Shown here in pieces: positions 32,092 through 40,670 of a DNA stretch of 64,000 nucleotides. Positions within the stretch are counted from its first letter, which is position 1, and each line of letters opens with the position of its first letter. This stretch comes from Agromyces atrinae. Its GTDB lineage: Bacteria > Actinomycetota > Actinomycetes > Actinomycetales > Microbacteriaceae. The DNA lies in contig NZ_JACCBI010000001.1 of NCBI RefSeq assembly GCF_013407835.1, positions 2,232,001 to 2,296,000 of the forward strand, read 5' to 3'. The notes under the pieces were generated by a model. The model was not told where the DNA came from, made no database searches, and saw only the letters and a program-made list of their open reading frames with translations. The position numbers and the translations under genes are program-made.

Positions 32092-34608
32092 CTACGCGAT
32101 CGGGTGACGACGCTCGAGCTTCGCGCCCTCCACGTCGACGTCGGGCAGCAGACGGTCGAGCCACCGCGGCATCCACCACGCCGACCTGCCGAGCAGGTGC
32201 ATGATCGCGGGCATGAGCAGCATGCGCACGACGAATGCGTCGAGCAGCACACCGAACGCGAGGCCGAAGCCGATCGAGCGGATGATCGTCGCCTCCGAGA
32301 AGACGAACCCGCCGAAGACCGACACCATGATGAGCGCCGCGGCGATGACCACGGAGCGACCGGCGCGGAAGCCCTGCACGACCGCGAGCCGAGCCGACGA
32401 CCCGTGCACATACGCCTCCCGCATTCCCGTCGCGAGGAACAGCTGGTAGTCCATCGCGAGTCCGAAGAGGATGCCGACGAGGATGACGGGCAGGAAGCTC
32501 AGGATCGGTCCCGTGCTGTGGAGGCCGAGCACCTCGCCGAACCAGCCCCACTGGAACACCGCGACGACGGCGCCGTAGGTCGCGAAGAGCGACAGGATGA
32601 ACCCGCCCGTCGCGATGAGCGGCACAAGCAGCGACCGGAACACGAGGATCATGATGAGTAGCGACAGCCCGACCACGACGGCGAGGTAGAGCGGCAGCAC
32701 GTCGGCGAGCCCCTCGCTGATGTCGATGTTGATCGCGGCCTGACCGGCGACGCCGAGCTCGATCCCGTCGGGCAGCGTCGACAGTTCACGCAGGTCGACG
32801 ACGAGGCGTTCGGTCGAGAGGCTGTTCGGCCCCTCGACGGGCACGACCTGGAAGGCGGCGAGCGACGAGTCGTCGGAGACCGCGATGGGCGCGACGGCGA
32901 CGACGTCGGTCTGGTCGGCGAGCGTCTGGGCGACGAGCACCTGGTTCTCGAGCACGCCGTCCTCATCGAGGCCGTCGGGCAGCGTCGCGGTGACGAGCAG
33001 CGTGCCGTTCGAGCCTGCGCCGAACTGGTCCTCGATGACGGTGAACGCCCGGTACGACGACGAGTCCTCCGCCTCGGACGATCCGTCGGGCAGGCCGACG
33101 CGCATCGAGAGAGCGGGGATCGCGATGGTGAGCAGCACGGCGGCGCTCGCGAGCACGGTGACGATCGCGCGGAGCGTCGACATGGGGCGGAGTTCGCGCT
33201 TCGGACGGGATCGCTTCGCCGTGTCATCCGTCGCCGGGTCCTGGCCGATGCGCGCCCGCGCGCGACGGCTGAGGAGCTTCATGCCGACGAGTCCGAGAAG
33301 GGCCGGGGTGAGCGTGATCGCGATCAGCACGGCGATCGCGACGCTCACGGCACCCGCCGTGCCCATGAGGCCGAGGAAGGGGACGCCCGTGACGTTGAGG
33401 GCGAGGAGGGCGACGATGACCGTCGCACCGGCGAAGACCACCGCGTTGCCCGCGGTGCCGTTCGCGAGCCCGATCGATTCGTGCACGTCGGCGCCCTGCA
33501 GCAACTGCTTGCGGTGCCGGTTGATGATGAAGAGCGAGTAGTCGATGCCGACCGCGAGGCCGAGCATGACACCGAGCATCGGGGTGACGGAGGCCATCTG
33601 CACGACGCCCGAGAACGCGAGCACGCTCACGGCGCCGATCGCGACGCCCATGATGGCGGTGAGGAGCGGCAGCACGGCGGCGAGCGCCGAGCCGAGGAGC
33701 ACGAGCAGCACGACGGCGGCGATCGCGACGCCGACGACCTCGCCGACACCGAAGATCTCGGGAACGCCCTGCGCGATGTCGGTCGAGAACGAGACCTCGA
33801 CGCCGTCGATCGGGTCGGACTCGAAGTGCGTCATGACGGCCTGCTTCGACTCCTCCGAGAGTTCGAGGCGCGGTTCGGTGAAGGCGACGTTGACGAGTGC
33901 GGCCGACGAGTCGTCCGAGACGAGACGGATGCCGGAGGCGAGGCTCAGCAGTTCGCTTCCGCGTTCGAGCCGGGTGCTCTCGACGGTGAGTTCGTCACGC
34001 GACGAGTCGATCTGCGCCTGCTGCGCGTCGAGAGCGGCGACCTGCGCGTCGAGAGCGGCTTGCTGGTCGTCGAATGCTCCGAGCATGTCGGCGGGGGTGC
34101 CGGCGGCGACCGCCTGAGCGCGAGCGCCGTCGAGCTGGGCCTGACCGGCGGCGAGCTGCTCACGACCCGCGTCGAGCTGGGCCTGGCCCGCTTCGAGCTG
34201 GGCGGCGCCGGCGTCGAGCTGTGCGCGGCCGTCCTCGAGCTGCGCGGCCTGATCGGCGCGCTGCACTTCGGAGGTGAAGGGATCGATGACGTCGGCGACG
34301 TCGGGCAGGTCTCGCGCGTCGGCGATCCGTTCGCCGATCGCCGTCTTCTGCTCGTCGGTGAAGGCTTCGCCGTCGGTCGTCGTGAGCACGACGGTTCCCG
34401 ATGCGCCGCTGAACTCGGGCAGGCGCTCCTGCAGCTCCTCGATGACGTCGCCCGATGCCGTGCCCGGAACGTCGAAGCTCGAGGTGAGGCCGCCGAAGCC
34501 GACGAGGAACCCGCCGACGGCGAGAGCGAGCACGGCGAACCACGCGCCGATGACGACGCCGATGCGCCTCGCGGAGAAGGTTCCCAGACGGTACAGAAGC
34601 TCGGCCAA
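32092..34608 (-). CDS. MMPL-family RND transporter
   Basis: 838-residue inner-membrane exporter. The first transmembrane helix (IGVVIGAWFAVLALAVGGFL) is followed by a large extracytoplasmic loop, a helical block (MGVAIGAVSVLAFSGVVQMA), the family motif GIDYSLFIINRHRKQL, a second loop, and the matching second half ending with AMDYQLFLATGMREAYVHG. The first loop contains a coiled coil of AQLDAG-like heptads (about residues 118-190). Such pumps export lipids, siderophores or drugs. The only start with a ribosome site is TTG at 34608 (GAGGA eight bases upstream). Diverges from a TetR gene. Confidence 0.9.
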   Translation of the reverse strand: MAELLYRLGTFSARRIGVVIGAWFAVLALAVGGFLVGFGGLTSSFDVPGTASGDVIEELQERLPEFSGASGTVVLTTTDGEAFTDEQKTAIGERIADARDLPDVADVIDPFTSEVQRADQAAQLEDGRAQLDAGAAQLEAGQAQLDAGREQLAAGQAQLDGARAQAVAAGTPADMLGAFDDQQAALDAQVAALDAQQAQIDSSRDELTVESTRLERGSELLSLASGIRLVSDDSSAALVNVAFTEPRLELSEESKQAVMTHFESDPIDGVEVSFSTDIAQGVPEIFGVGEVVGVAIAAVVLLVLLGSALAAVLPLLTAIMGVAIGAVSVLAFSGVVQMASVTPMLGVMLGLAVGIDYSLFIINRHRKQLLQGADVHESIGLANGTAGNAVVFAGATVIVALLALNVTGVPFLGLMGTAGAVSVAIAVLIAITLTPALLGLVGMKLLSRRARARIGQDPATDDTAKRSRPKRELRPMSTLRAIVTVLASAAVLLTIAIPALSMRVGLPDGSSEAEDSSSYRAFTVIEDQFGAGSNGTLLVTATLPDGLDEDGVLENQVLVAQTLADQTDVVAVAPIAVSDDSSLAAFQVVPVEGPNSLSTERLVVDLRELSTLPDGIELGVAGQAAINIDISEGLADVLPLYLAVVVGLSLLIMILVFRSLLVPLIATGGFILSLFATYGAVVAVFQWGWFGEVLGLHSTGPILSFLPVILVGILFGLAMDYQLFLATGMREAYVHGSSARLAVVQGFRAGRSVVIAAALIMVSVFGGFVFSEATIIRSIGFGLAFGVLLDAFVVRMLLMPAIMHLLGRSAWWMPRWLDRLLPDVDVEGAKLERRHPIA

Positions 34609-34671
34609 CAGATGTCCTCTCGAGACGGTCGGGTTAGATCATACGCAACGTCTCGTCTACGAAGATGTCCA

Positions 34672-34677
34672 TAAGAT
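34672..34677 (+). promoter_or_regulatory. -10 hexamer TAAGAT of the TetR gene
   Basis: Six bases before the ATG at 34684. The 75-base divergent TetR/MmpL interval also carries a minus-strand TATGAT (34643-34638) for the transporter, so one bound repressor could cover both promoters. Confidence 0.45.
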
Positions 34678-34683
34678 GTGAAG

Positions 34684-35259
34684 ATGTCCGACCACCGTCA
34701 GGGTCCCGTGCGCAGCGAAGCCGCTCGCATCGCGGTACTCGAGGCGACCGCGCGGCTCTTCGCGACCCGCGGCTACGACCACATGACCATGGAGGGCGTC
34801 GCCGCCGAGGCCGGAGTCTCGAAGCAGACGATCTACCGCTGGTGGCCGTCGAAGGGCGCACTCATCGCCGACTGCCTGCTCGAGCGGCGTCTGCTCCCCG
34901 ACCAGCTCACTCTGCCCGACACGGGTGACGTGCGGGCTGACCTCACGTCGTGGATCGCCACGATCTTCCGCGTGCTCGACCGCGCGGGCGAATCGTTGCT
35001 CCGCTCGCTCATCGCCGCCGCGGCCGAGAACGTCGAGGTCGGCCAACGCCTGCACGCGAGCCTCGGCATGGAGTCGTCGCTCACCGACCGGCTCCGCAGT
35101 GCGATCGACGCCGGCGAGCTGCGGGCGGACGCCCCACTCGCCGAGATCGGCGAGGCGCTCGTCGGCTCGCTCATCCTGCGCGCGCTCAGCCGGCAGACCG
35201 TCGACGAGGCGGGTGCGGCCCGCTTCGTGACCGCCGTGCTCGGGGCGTCTCGCGCGTAG
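34684..35259 (+). CDS. TetR-family regulator, probable repressor of the MmpL exporter
   Basis: 191 residues. HTH: ARIAVLEATARLFATRGYDH, MTMEGVAAEAGVSKQTIYRW, WPSKGALIADCLLERR; the ligand-binding C-terminal helices follow (TSWIATIFRVLDRAGESLLR). ATG at 34684 is selected over the GTG at 34678 because of the TAAGAT spacing. The TetR/MmpL divergent arrangement is the usual one for an inducible efflux system. Confidence 0.92.
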   Translation: MSDHRQGPVRSEAARIAVLEATARLFATRGYDHMTMEGVAAEAGVSKQTIYRWWPSKGALIADCLLERRLLPDQLTLPDTGDVRADLTSWIATIFRVLDRAGESLLRSLIAAAAENVEVGQRLHASLGMESSLTDRLRSAIDAGELRADAPLAEIGEALVGSLILRALSRQTVDEAGAARFVTAVLGASRA

Positions 35260-35285
35260 GGCGGTCGCCGGTCGGCGCGGGCGTC

Positions 35286-35597
35286 TTAGAGCGCGCCGCG
35301 CACCGCGTCGCCGACGGGGATCGCGTCCATCAGCGTCACGCGCACCGGCTCGGCGATGAGCTCGGCGATGTCGGCGTTCAGAAGCGTGACGGGATCACCC
35401 TCGGCGTGCGCCGCGAGCGCCTCGCGCGACGTCCACTTCTCGATCATCGTGATCGTGCCGTCCTCGGCGTCGTGGATCGCGTAGAGCTCGCAGCCGTCCT
35501 CACCGTGAACCGCTTCGATCCCCCGCCGCATGGCGGCGACCATATCGTCCTTCTGCCCATCGCGGGGCACGAAGATCGCCGTGACCACAACACTCAT
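35286..35597 (-). CDS. ABM/YgiN-type putative quinol monooxygenase
   Basis: 103 residues, ferredoxin-like fold: VVTAIFVPRDGQKDDMVAAM, GCELYAIHDAEDGTITMIEK and WTSREALAAHAEGDPVTLLN. The ATG overlaps the TGA of the DUF1537 gene, making it the last member of the acid-sugar cluster. It may oxidise a pathway intermediate or simply act as an isomerase or mutarotase-like protein of the same fold; the reaction is not known. Confidence 0.85.
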   Translation of the reverse strand: MSVVVTAIFVPRDGQKDDMVAAMRRGIEAVHGEDGCELYAIHDAEDGTITMIEKWTSREALAAHAEGDPVTLLNADIAELIAEPVRVTLMDAIPVGDAVRGAL

Positions 35598-36853
35598 GCC
35601 GCACTCTCCGTTTCGAGACCGAGGGCGGCGAGCACACGAACGAGGGTGTCGGGCTCACCGACGTTGCCGGGAACGACGACGTAGAGGATCTCCCGGCCAT
35701 CGTACGACGTCATCGTCCAGACCGAGACGCCGGGGAGCACCTGCCCGACGACGGTCGCCGAGGTCGCCCCGATCCCGATCCGAGCGACGTCGGCCGAGGT
35801 GATGCCGCCCTTCGAGACGACGACGCCCACGTGGGGCAGGAGGTCGCGGACCGCGGTCGTGAGCGCCGTCATGACGAGTTCGCCGTGCGCGAGCGTGTCG
35901 TGTTCGGCCGAACGCGCGCGTTCGGTGGCGAGGATCGCGAGGCCGCGGCTCGCGAGCGCATCGCCCGCCGCCCGGCTCGCATCGTGGCCGGCATCCCCGG
36001 GCGCCTCGAGTGCGCGCACGGTGTCGATGACGGATGCCGCACCCCACGCCGCCTCGACGGGCGCGAGCTGAGCCGTGGCTCCGTGCGTGTGCGAACCGCA
36101 CACGAGCAGCACCGGCTGCGGGGTCGGGATGAGCGGCGTGTCGAGCAGTCGCGTGCTCGCGACACCCGCGAGCGCGGCCGCCAACGGCGCGGCGGATCGC
36201 ACGACGACGCGCGCACCCTCGGCGAGCGCAGCATCGACCGCGTCGGCGATGGCGACGATGTCGCGGGCGTCGACGGCATCGGGCACGACGACGCTTCCCG
36301 CGGGGGCTGCGGCGAGCACCGCTCCGAGGCCGCCGTCACGGACGACGTCGAGGCTCACGGGAACCGCGGGCCGTCCCGACTTCTCGCGGACGTAGTCGAC
36401 GAGCACGCCCGTGCCGAAACCGAAGACGGGGTCATCCGCGTACTCGCTCTCGTGCGCCGGAACGTCGACCCCGGCGACGCGCACGTAGTGCACGCCGTCT
36501 CGCGTGGTGCGGCCGCCGTCGGGGAACGCGGGCACGAAGAGGATCACGCCGTCGTCGTCGAGGAAGACCTCGGTCTCGGCGAAGACATGGCCGCGGAGGG
36601 TCGAGTCGCCGCGCAACACGAAGCGCACGGGCTCGCCGAGGCGCTCGCACGCGGCGGTGCCATCGGCGAGGATGCGGCGCGCCAGCTCGACGGCCTCACC
36701 CTCGGACAATGCACGGCTGTTGGTCTGCACGTAGACGGAGTCGACCGTGCGCAGAGCCTCGGTCAGGATGTCGACGTCGCTGCCGAGCAGCACGGTGACG
36801 CCCGATGCCGACTGCGTACCCGTCGGGTCGTCGTCGAGGACGATGGTTTTCAT
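35594..36853 (-). CDS. Four-carbon acid sugar kinase, DUF1537 family
   Basis: 419 residues. The N-terminal sugar-binding domain starts IVLDDDPTGTQSASGVTVLL and contains VYVQTNSRALSE and LRGDSTLRGH; the C-terminal ATP-binding domain has LLVCGSHTHGATAQL, ALTTAVRDLLPHVGVVVSKG and GGITSADVARIGIGA. Family members phosphorylate threonate, erythronate or related acid sugars. ATG at 36853 with AAGGAG upstream. Its partners here are unlike those of the characterised threonate and erythronate pathways, so the substrate is open. Confidence 0.92.
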   Translation of the reverse strand: MKTIVLDDDPTGTQSASGVTVLLGSDVDILTEALRTVDSVYVQTNSRALSEGEAVELARRILADGTAACERLGEPVRFVLRGDSTLRGHVFAETEVFLDDDGVILFVPAFPDGGRTTRDGVHYVRVAGVDVPAHESEYADDPVFGFGTGVLVDYVREKSGRPAVPVSLDVVRDGGLGAVLAAAPAGSVVVPDAVDARDIVAIADAVDAALAEGARVVVRSAAPLAAALAGVASTRLLDTPLIPTPQPVLLVCGSHTHGATAQLAPVEAAWGAASVIDTVRALEAPGDAGHDASRAAGDALASRGLAILATERARSAEHDTLAHGELVMTALTTAVRDLLPHVGVVVSKGGITSADVARIGIGATSATVVGQVLPGVSVWTMTSYDGREILYVVVPGNVGEPDTLVRVLAALGLETESAA

Positions 36854-36879
36854 GGGTGTGACTCCTTCAGAGGTCGGAG

Positions 36880-36906
36880 GTGCGGGCGGGTTCACCCCGC
36901 CCGCAC
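36880..36906 (-). terminator. Intercistronic 11-bp hairpin between MHS transporter and kinase
   Basis: GTGCGGGCGGG / CCCGCCCGCAC with a five-base loop sits in the 74-base gap after the transporter stop. It may attenuate transcription into the kinase gene or stabilise the upstream mRNA end. No T-run. Confidence 0.6.
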
Positions 36907-36927
36907 GTGGCCTGAGCGGCCGGTCGT

Positions 36928-38256
36928 TCAGCGGCTGGCGATGACCGCGTCGACCGCGGCACGGTTCTTCGCGCCCCACGTCTCACGCGTCACGAGGGTG
37001 CCGATGAGGCCGAGAGCGCCGCATGCCATGTAGACCCACGCGACACCGCCCCATCCGAGGGGAACGGCGACCGCCGTCGCGATGAGGGGGATGAAGCCCG
37101 AGATGGCGGCCGAGAACTGGTAGCCGACCGATGCGCCCGATGATCGGGTGTTGGTGTTGAACAGCTCGGAGAACCAGGCCCCCTGCGTTCCGGCGAGCGC
37201 ATCGTGGATGATCGACATCCCGATGATGTAGACGAACACGATCAGGTACGGCACCCCGGTGTTGACGAGGAGGAACATCGGGAAGGCGAAGGCGATGAGG
37301 GCGAGCGTGCCGACGAGGTAGACCGGCTTCCTGCCGATCCTGTCGGAGAGCGCTCCGAAGAGGATCGTCGTGAACAGACCGATGCAGGCCGCGATGATGA
37401 GGCCGGTGAGCGCCGTGGCACGGTCGGTGATGGGCTCGTCGCCGGTCGTGAGGTACGACAGCATGTAGGTCACGATGACGTAGAAGCCGCCCGACTCCGC
37501 GAGGCGGAGGGCGATGACGCGGAGGATGGTGCGCCAGTCGTTCTTGAAGACCTCCATGAGCGGGTTCTTCACGACGAGGCCCGCGGTCTTCGTGTCGACG
37601 AACTCGGGCGATTCCGAGACCTTGGCGCGGATGATGAGGCCCGCGATGATGAGCACGGCCGACAGCAGGAACGGGAGGCGCCACGCGAGCTCGCTGTCGA
37701 GGTTGCTCGACCAGAGGAACACGAGGTTGGCGAGGAGGAGGCCGAGCGGAACGCCCGCCTGCGGGATCGCGGTGTACCGACCGCGCTTCTTCCACGGTGC
37801 GTGCTCGAACGTCATGAGGATCGCGCCGCCCCACTCGGCTCCGAAGGCGATGCCCTGGATGACGCGGATGAGCGTCAGGAGGATCGGCGCGAGGATGCCG
37901 ACCTGCGCGTACGTCGGCAGCACACCGATCAGCACGGTCGAGATGCCCATGAGCAGCAGGGCGCCGACGAGAACGGGCTTCCGGCCGATCTTGTCACCGA
38001 GGTACCCGCCGATGAGCCCGCCGAGCGGGCGCATCGCGAAGCCGATCCCGAATGTCGCGAAGCCGAGGAGGACGCCGACGACGGGGTCTTCGGCGTGGAA
38101 GAAGACGGTGTTGAAGTAGAGCGCGGCTGCGGTGCCGTACGCGAGGAAGTCGTAGTTCTCGATCGTCGTACCGACGGCACTGCCGATGGCGGTGCGGAGC
38201 TTGTCGGGCGATCCGTGTTCAGCGCGCTGCGCGCGTTCGTTGGTGATGGTCGTCAT
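36928..38256 (-). CDS. MFS transporter, metabolite:H+ symporter (MHS) family
   Basis: 442 residues, twelve transmembrane helices. The MHS signatures are present: IGSAVGTTIENYDFLAYGTA in helix 1, GGYLGDKIGRKPVLVGALLL after helix 2 and again ALSDRIGRKPVYLVGTLALI after helix 8, plus RVIQGIAFGAEWGGAILMTF. Such proteins import organic acids with protons. In this cluster it should bring in the acid sugar or lactone used by the DUF1537 kinase. ATG at 38256. Confidence 0.93.
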   Translation of the reverse strand: MTTITNERAQRAEHGSPDKLRTAIGSAVGTTIENYDFLAYGTAAALYFNTVFFHAEDPVVGVLLGFATFGIGFAMRPLGGLIGGYLGDKIGRKPVLVGALLLMGISTVLIGVLPTYAQVGILAPILLTLIRVIQGIAFGAEWGGAILMTFEHAPWKKRGRYTAIPQAGVPLGLLLANLVFLWSSNLDSELAWRLPFLLSAVLIIAGLIIRAKVSESPEFVDTKTAGLVVKNPLMEVFKNDWRTILRVIALRLAESGGFYVIVTYMLSYLTTGDEPITDRATALTGLIIAACIGLFTTILFGALSDRIGRKPVYLVGTLALIAFAFPMFLLVNTGVPYLIVFVYIIGMSIIHDALAGTQGAWFSELFNTNTRSSGASVGYQFSAAISGFIPLIATAVAVPLGWGGVAWVYMACGALGLIGTLVTRETWGAKNRAAVDAVIASR

Positions 38257-38318
38257 GTCGGTTCATATCTCCCTTGATGATGAAGCCAGTCGAGGCCTCC
38301 AGCGCGGGAGCCGAACCT

Positions 38319-39065
38319 TCAGGCCCGGGGTTGTCTCCCGCTCTGCGTGTCGATGTTGTAGAAGTCGGCGATGTGCCGGGTGACGAGCTCGCTCGCTCGT
38401 GGACCGTCTGCGGCGACGATCGCGTCGAAGATCTCTCGGTGCTCGGCTCGGACCGTGCGAGCGGTCTCGCGCCAGTCGTCGAGATTCGCGTACACCTCGA
38501 CCATCTGCCGGTGGATCGCCGTGCGGAGCGATCCCATGAAGTGGGCGGTCAGGGCGTTGCCGGTGGACTCGGCGATCCGCATGTGGAAGGCCGCGTCGAG
38601 ACTGTTGAACTCCGAGGAGTCGATGCCCGGGTCATCCATGCGGTCGAGGATCTCGGCGAGGGCGCGGTGATCGTCGTCATTCGATCGATAAGCGGCCTCC
38701 TCCACGCTCCAGGCCTCGAGCGAGAGGCGCGTCTCGAGCACGTCGCTCCAGCTGAAGTGCGACAGAGCGATCTGCAGCTTGAGGAGGTTGACCATCCCGT
38801 CGCCGGGGGTCGAGACGAGGACTGCGCCGCCGTCCGGCCCGCCGCCCCGCCGGATCTCGACGATCCCGAGGGCCTCGAGCACGCGCAGGGATTCCCGCAG
38901 CGACGGCCTCGAGACTCCGAGCGAGATCGCGAGCTCGCGTTCGCTCGGCAGTCGGTCGCCCGCCTTCAGCCGCCCGTCGAGGATCCGCTCCTCGATCTGT
39001 GCCATGACCTGCTCGTAGGTGCGAATGCGCTGCACCGGCTCCCACGGATCGCTCGTCGTCCCCAC
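38319..39065 (-). CDS. GntR-family regulator, FadR/FCD subfamily
   Basis: 248 residues. Winged helix (YEQVMAQIEERILDGRLKAG, DRLPSERELAISLGVSRPSL, RESLRVLEALGIVEIRRGGG) and an all-helical FCD effector domain with the metal-binding pattern FNSLDAAFHMRIAESTGN and EHREIFDAIVAADGPRASEL, VTRHI. GTG at 39065 is chosen because GGAGGAG lies seven bases upstream. A palindrome ACGGTCAGACCGT lies upstream of it, and two related ones precede the COG4091-type gene, so it is the natural repressor of this cluster. Confidence 0.93.
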   Translation of the reverse strand: MGTTSDPWEPVQRIRTYEQVMAQIEERILDGRLKAGDRLPSERELAISLGVSRPSLRESLRVLEALGIVEIRRGGGPDGGAVLVSTPGDGMVNLLKLQIALSHFSWSDVLETRLSLEAWSVEEAAYRSNDDDHRALAEILDRMDDPGIDSSEFNSLDAAFHMRIAESTGNALTAHFMGSLRTAIHRQMVEVYANLDDWRETARTVRAEHREIFDAIVAADGPRASELVTRHIADFYNIDTQSGRQPRA

Positions 39066-39138
39066 GGATCTGCTCCTCCGGTCGCCCATCGCCACGACGC
39101 GTGGCGTGTTGTTCGTCCATCGTAGTTTCCGTAGTCAG

Positions 39139-39151
39139 ACGGTCAGACCGT
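39139..39151. promoter_or_regulatory. GntR operator, site 3 (upstream of the regulator gene)
   Basis: ACGGTC-A-GACCGT, a perfect 13-bp palindrome just after the COG4091-type gene stop and about 75 bases before the GntR start. Same core as the two sites at 40.6 kb. Confidence 0.65.
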
Positions 39152-39154
39152 GGA

Positions 39155-40516
39155 TCAGAGGGCGGCGGCGTGCTCGGCACGGAACTCGGCCTCGAGCTCG
39201 CGACGGATCTGGACGGCGAACTGCGTCTCGTCGACCTCGACGTCGTCCCACGTGACCGTCTGGTCGCGGGGCACATCGCGGATGAGCTTGGCACCGTGAG
39301 CCAGACCGAGGGGCAGGGCGTGCACGTCGAGCGACCGAGCGGCGGGCGCCAGCTTGCCGAAGACGGTGTATCCGCCCTCCCCGTCGAGCGTGTCGCCGGC
39401 ACGGAGGTCCTTCTTCGCGGTCGTCACGACGTCGCCGCGGAAGCCGGTCGGCGCTCCGGTGGCCTCTCCGCGGACCACCGCGGCGGCGATCGAGACCCCG
39501 AGCTCGAGGCCGATCATGTGGTACGGGCGATACAGCGAGCCGTAGCGGCCGGTCGAGTCGGTGTGAACGCCGTACTCCTGGAAGCACTGCACGGCGTAGT
39601 CGGTCGTCGCCTCGAACGTCACGTAGACGCCCCAGCGCAGGTTGTCGGGCACCTCGGTTCCGTCGCGGTACATGCTCGACGCGATTTCGACCGTGCCGCG
39701 ACGCGTGAGGCTTCCCCCCTCGAACCGGTTCTCGCGGAAGACCGTGGGCAGATCGTCCTTGCTCGCGGCGGGAAAGAGCAGCCCTTCCTCCTGCGGGATG
39801 AGTCCTGTGCCGTTCGCGACGGCGGCCATCTCAATCGCCGACTTCGTGCCGTCGAGGAACGAGTTGAACATCTTCGGGTTGTAGTCGCCCGACGCGAGCT
39901 GCTCGTCGGTGAAGCCGTAGTAGTTCCACACGGTGTCGGGCGTCGAGTAGTTGTACTCGGGCAGGTACTTGGTTCCCTTGCCCGCGGCGACGACGTCGAA
40001 CCCGACGGTGCGGCACCAGTCGACGAGCTCGCAGATGAGGGCGGGCTGGTCGCCGTAGGCCATGGCGTAGATGACGCCCGCGGCCTGGGCACGACGCTGC
40101 AGGATCGGGCCCACCATGCAGTCGGCCTCGACATTGACCATGATGACGTGCTTGCCGTGGTCGATCGCGGTGACGGCGTGGTACGTGCCCACGAGCGGGT
40201 TTCCGGTGATCTCGAGGATCACCTCGACGCGGTCGTTCGTGAGCAGCTGGAGCGAGTCGGAGACGACGGCCGTGCCTCCCGTGCGGAGCGCCTCGTCGAC
40301 GCTCGCCGCCGCGTAGCGTGCCGACGGCCAACCGGTGCGGGCGAGTGCAGCGCGGGCCTTCGCGACATCGATGTCGGCGACTCCGACGACGTGGATGTTG
40401 TCGCTGCCGACCGCCTGCGTGAGGAACATCGACGCGAACTTGCCCGCTCCGATGACGCCCACGCGAATGGGGCCTGCCTCTGCGGTGCGCTGCTGCATGA
40501 GCGTGAAGAGGTTCAC
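39155..40516 (-). CDS. COG4091-type NAD(P)-dependent oxidoreductase with C-terminal SAF domain
   Basis: 453 residues. The N-terminal Rossmann fold has VGVIGAGKFASMFLTQ and VVGVADIDVAKARAALAR; the middle is homoserine-dehydrogenase-like (ILEITGNPLVGTYHAVTAID, HGKHVIMVNVEADCMVGPIL); the C-terminal part from about 330 resembles a SAF domain (VVTTAKKDLRAGDTLDGEGG). The family is called predicted homoserine dehydrogenase, but its presence beside an acid-sugar kinase suggests oxidation or reduction of a sugar acid. First gene of the cluster, preceded by two GntR operators. Not a threonine pathway gene on this evidence. Confidence 0.85.
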   Translation of the reverse strand: MNLFTLMQQRTAEAGPIRVGVIGAGKFASMFLTQAVGSDNIHVVGVADIDVAKARAALARTGWPSARYAAASVDEALRTGGTAVVSDSLQLLTNDRVEVILEITGNPLVGTYHAVTAIDHGKHVIMVNVEADCMVGPILQRRAQAAGVIYAMAYGDQPALICELVDWCRTVGFDVVAAGKGTKYLPEYNYSTPDTVWNYYGFTDEQLASGDYNPKMFNSFLDGTKSAIEMAAVANGTGLIPQEEGLLFPAASKDDLPTVFRENRFEGGSLTRRGTVEIASSMYRDGTEVPDNLRWGVYVTFEATTDYAVQCFQEYGVHTDSTGRYGSLYRPYHMIGLELGVSIAAAVVRGEATGAPTGFRGDVVTTAKKDLRAGDTLDGEGGYTVFGKLAPAARSLDVHALPLGLAHGAKLIRDVPRDQTVTWDDVEVDETQFAVQIRRELEAEFRAEHAAAL

Positions 40517-40567
40517 GGTGTACTCCTTTGTATGACTCCGGATCGAGGCGACCGGACCCTTGGGTCA

Positions 40568-40580
40568 ATGGTCAGACCAT
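40568..40580. promoter_or_regulatory. GntR operator, site 1
   Basis: ATGGTC-A-GACCAT, perfect 13-bp palindrome 52 bases upstream of the COG4091-type start codon. Confidence 0.75.
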
Positions 40581-40601
40581 CACGATGTGAACACGGTACC
40601 T

Positions 40602-40614
40602 ATGGTCAGACCAT
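40602..40614. promoter_or_regulatory. GntR operator, site 2
   Basis: ATGGTC-A-GACCAT again, 34 bases from site 1 centre to centre, about three helical turns, which would place two dimers on the same face of the DNA. Confidence 0.75.
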
Positions 40615-40658
40615 CTGTCAAACAAACCGTGGGAATCCGCCGTCGGCACCGCGCGGCG

Positions 40659-40664
40659 TAGGCT
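40659..40664 (+). promoter_or_regulatory. -10 hexamer TAGGCT of the TauE/SafE-type gene
   Basis: Six bases before the GTG at 40671, no ribosome site; identical hexamer and spacing to 14151 and 23450. Confidence 0.5.
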
Positions 40665-40670
40665 TCTCGG

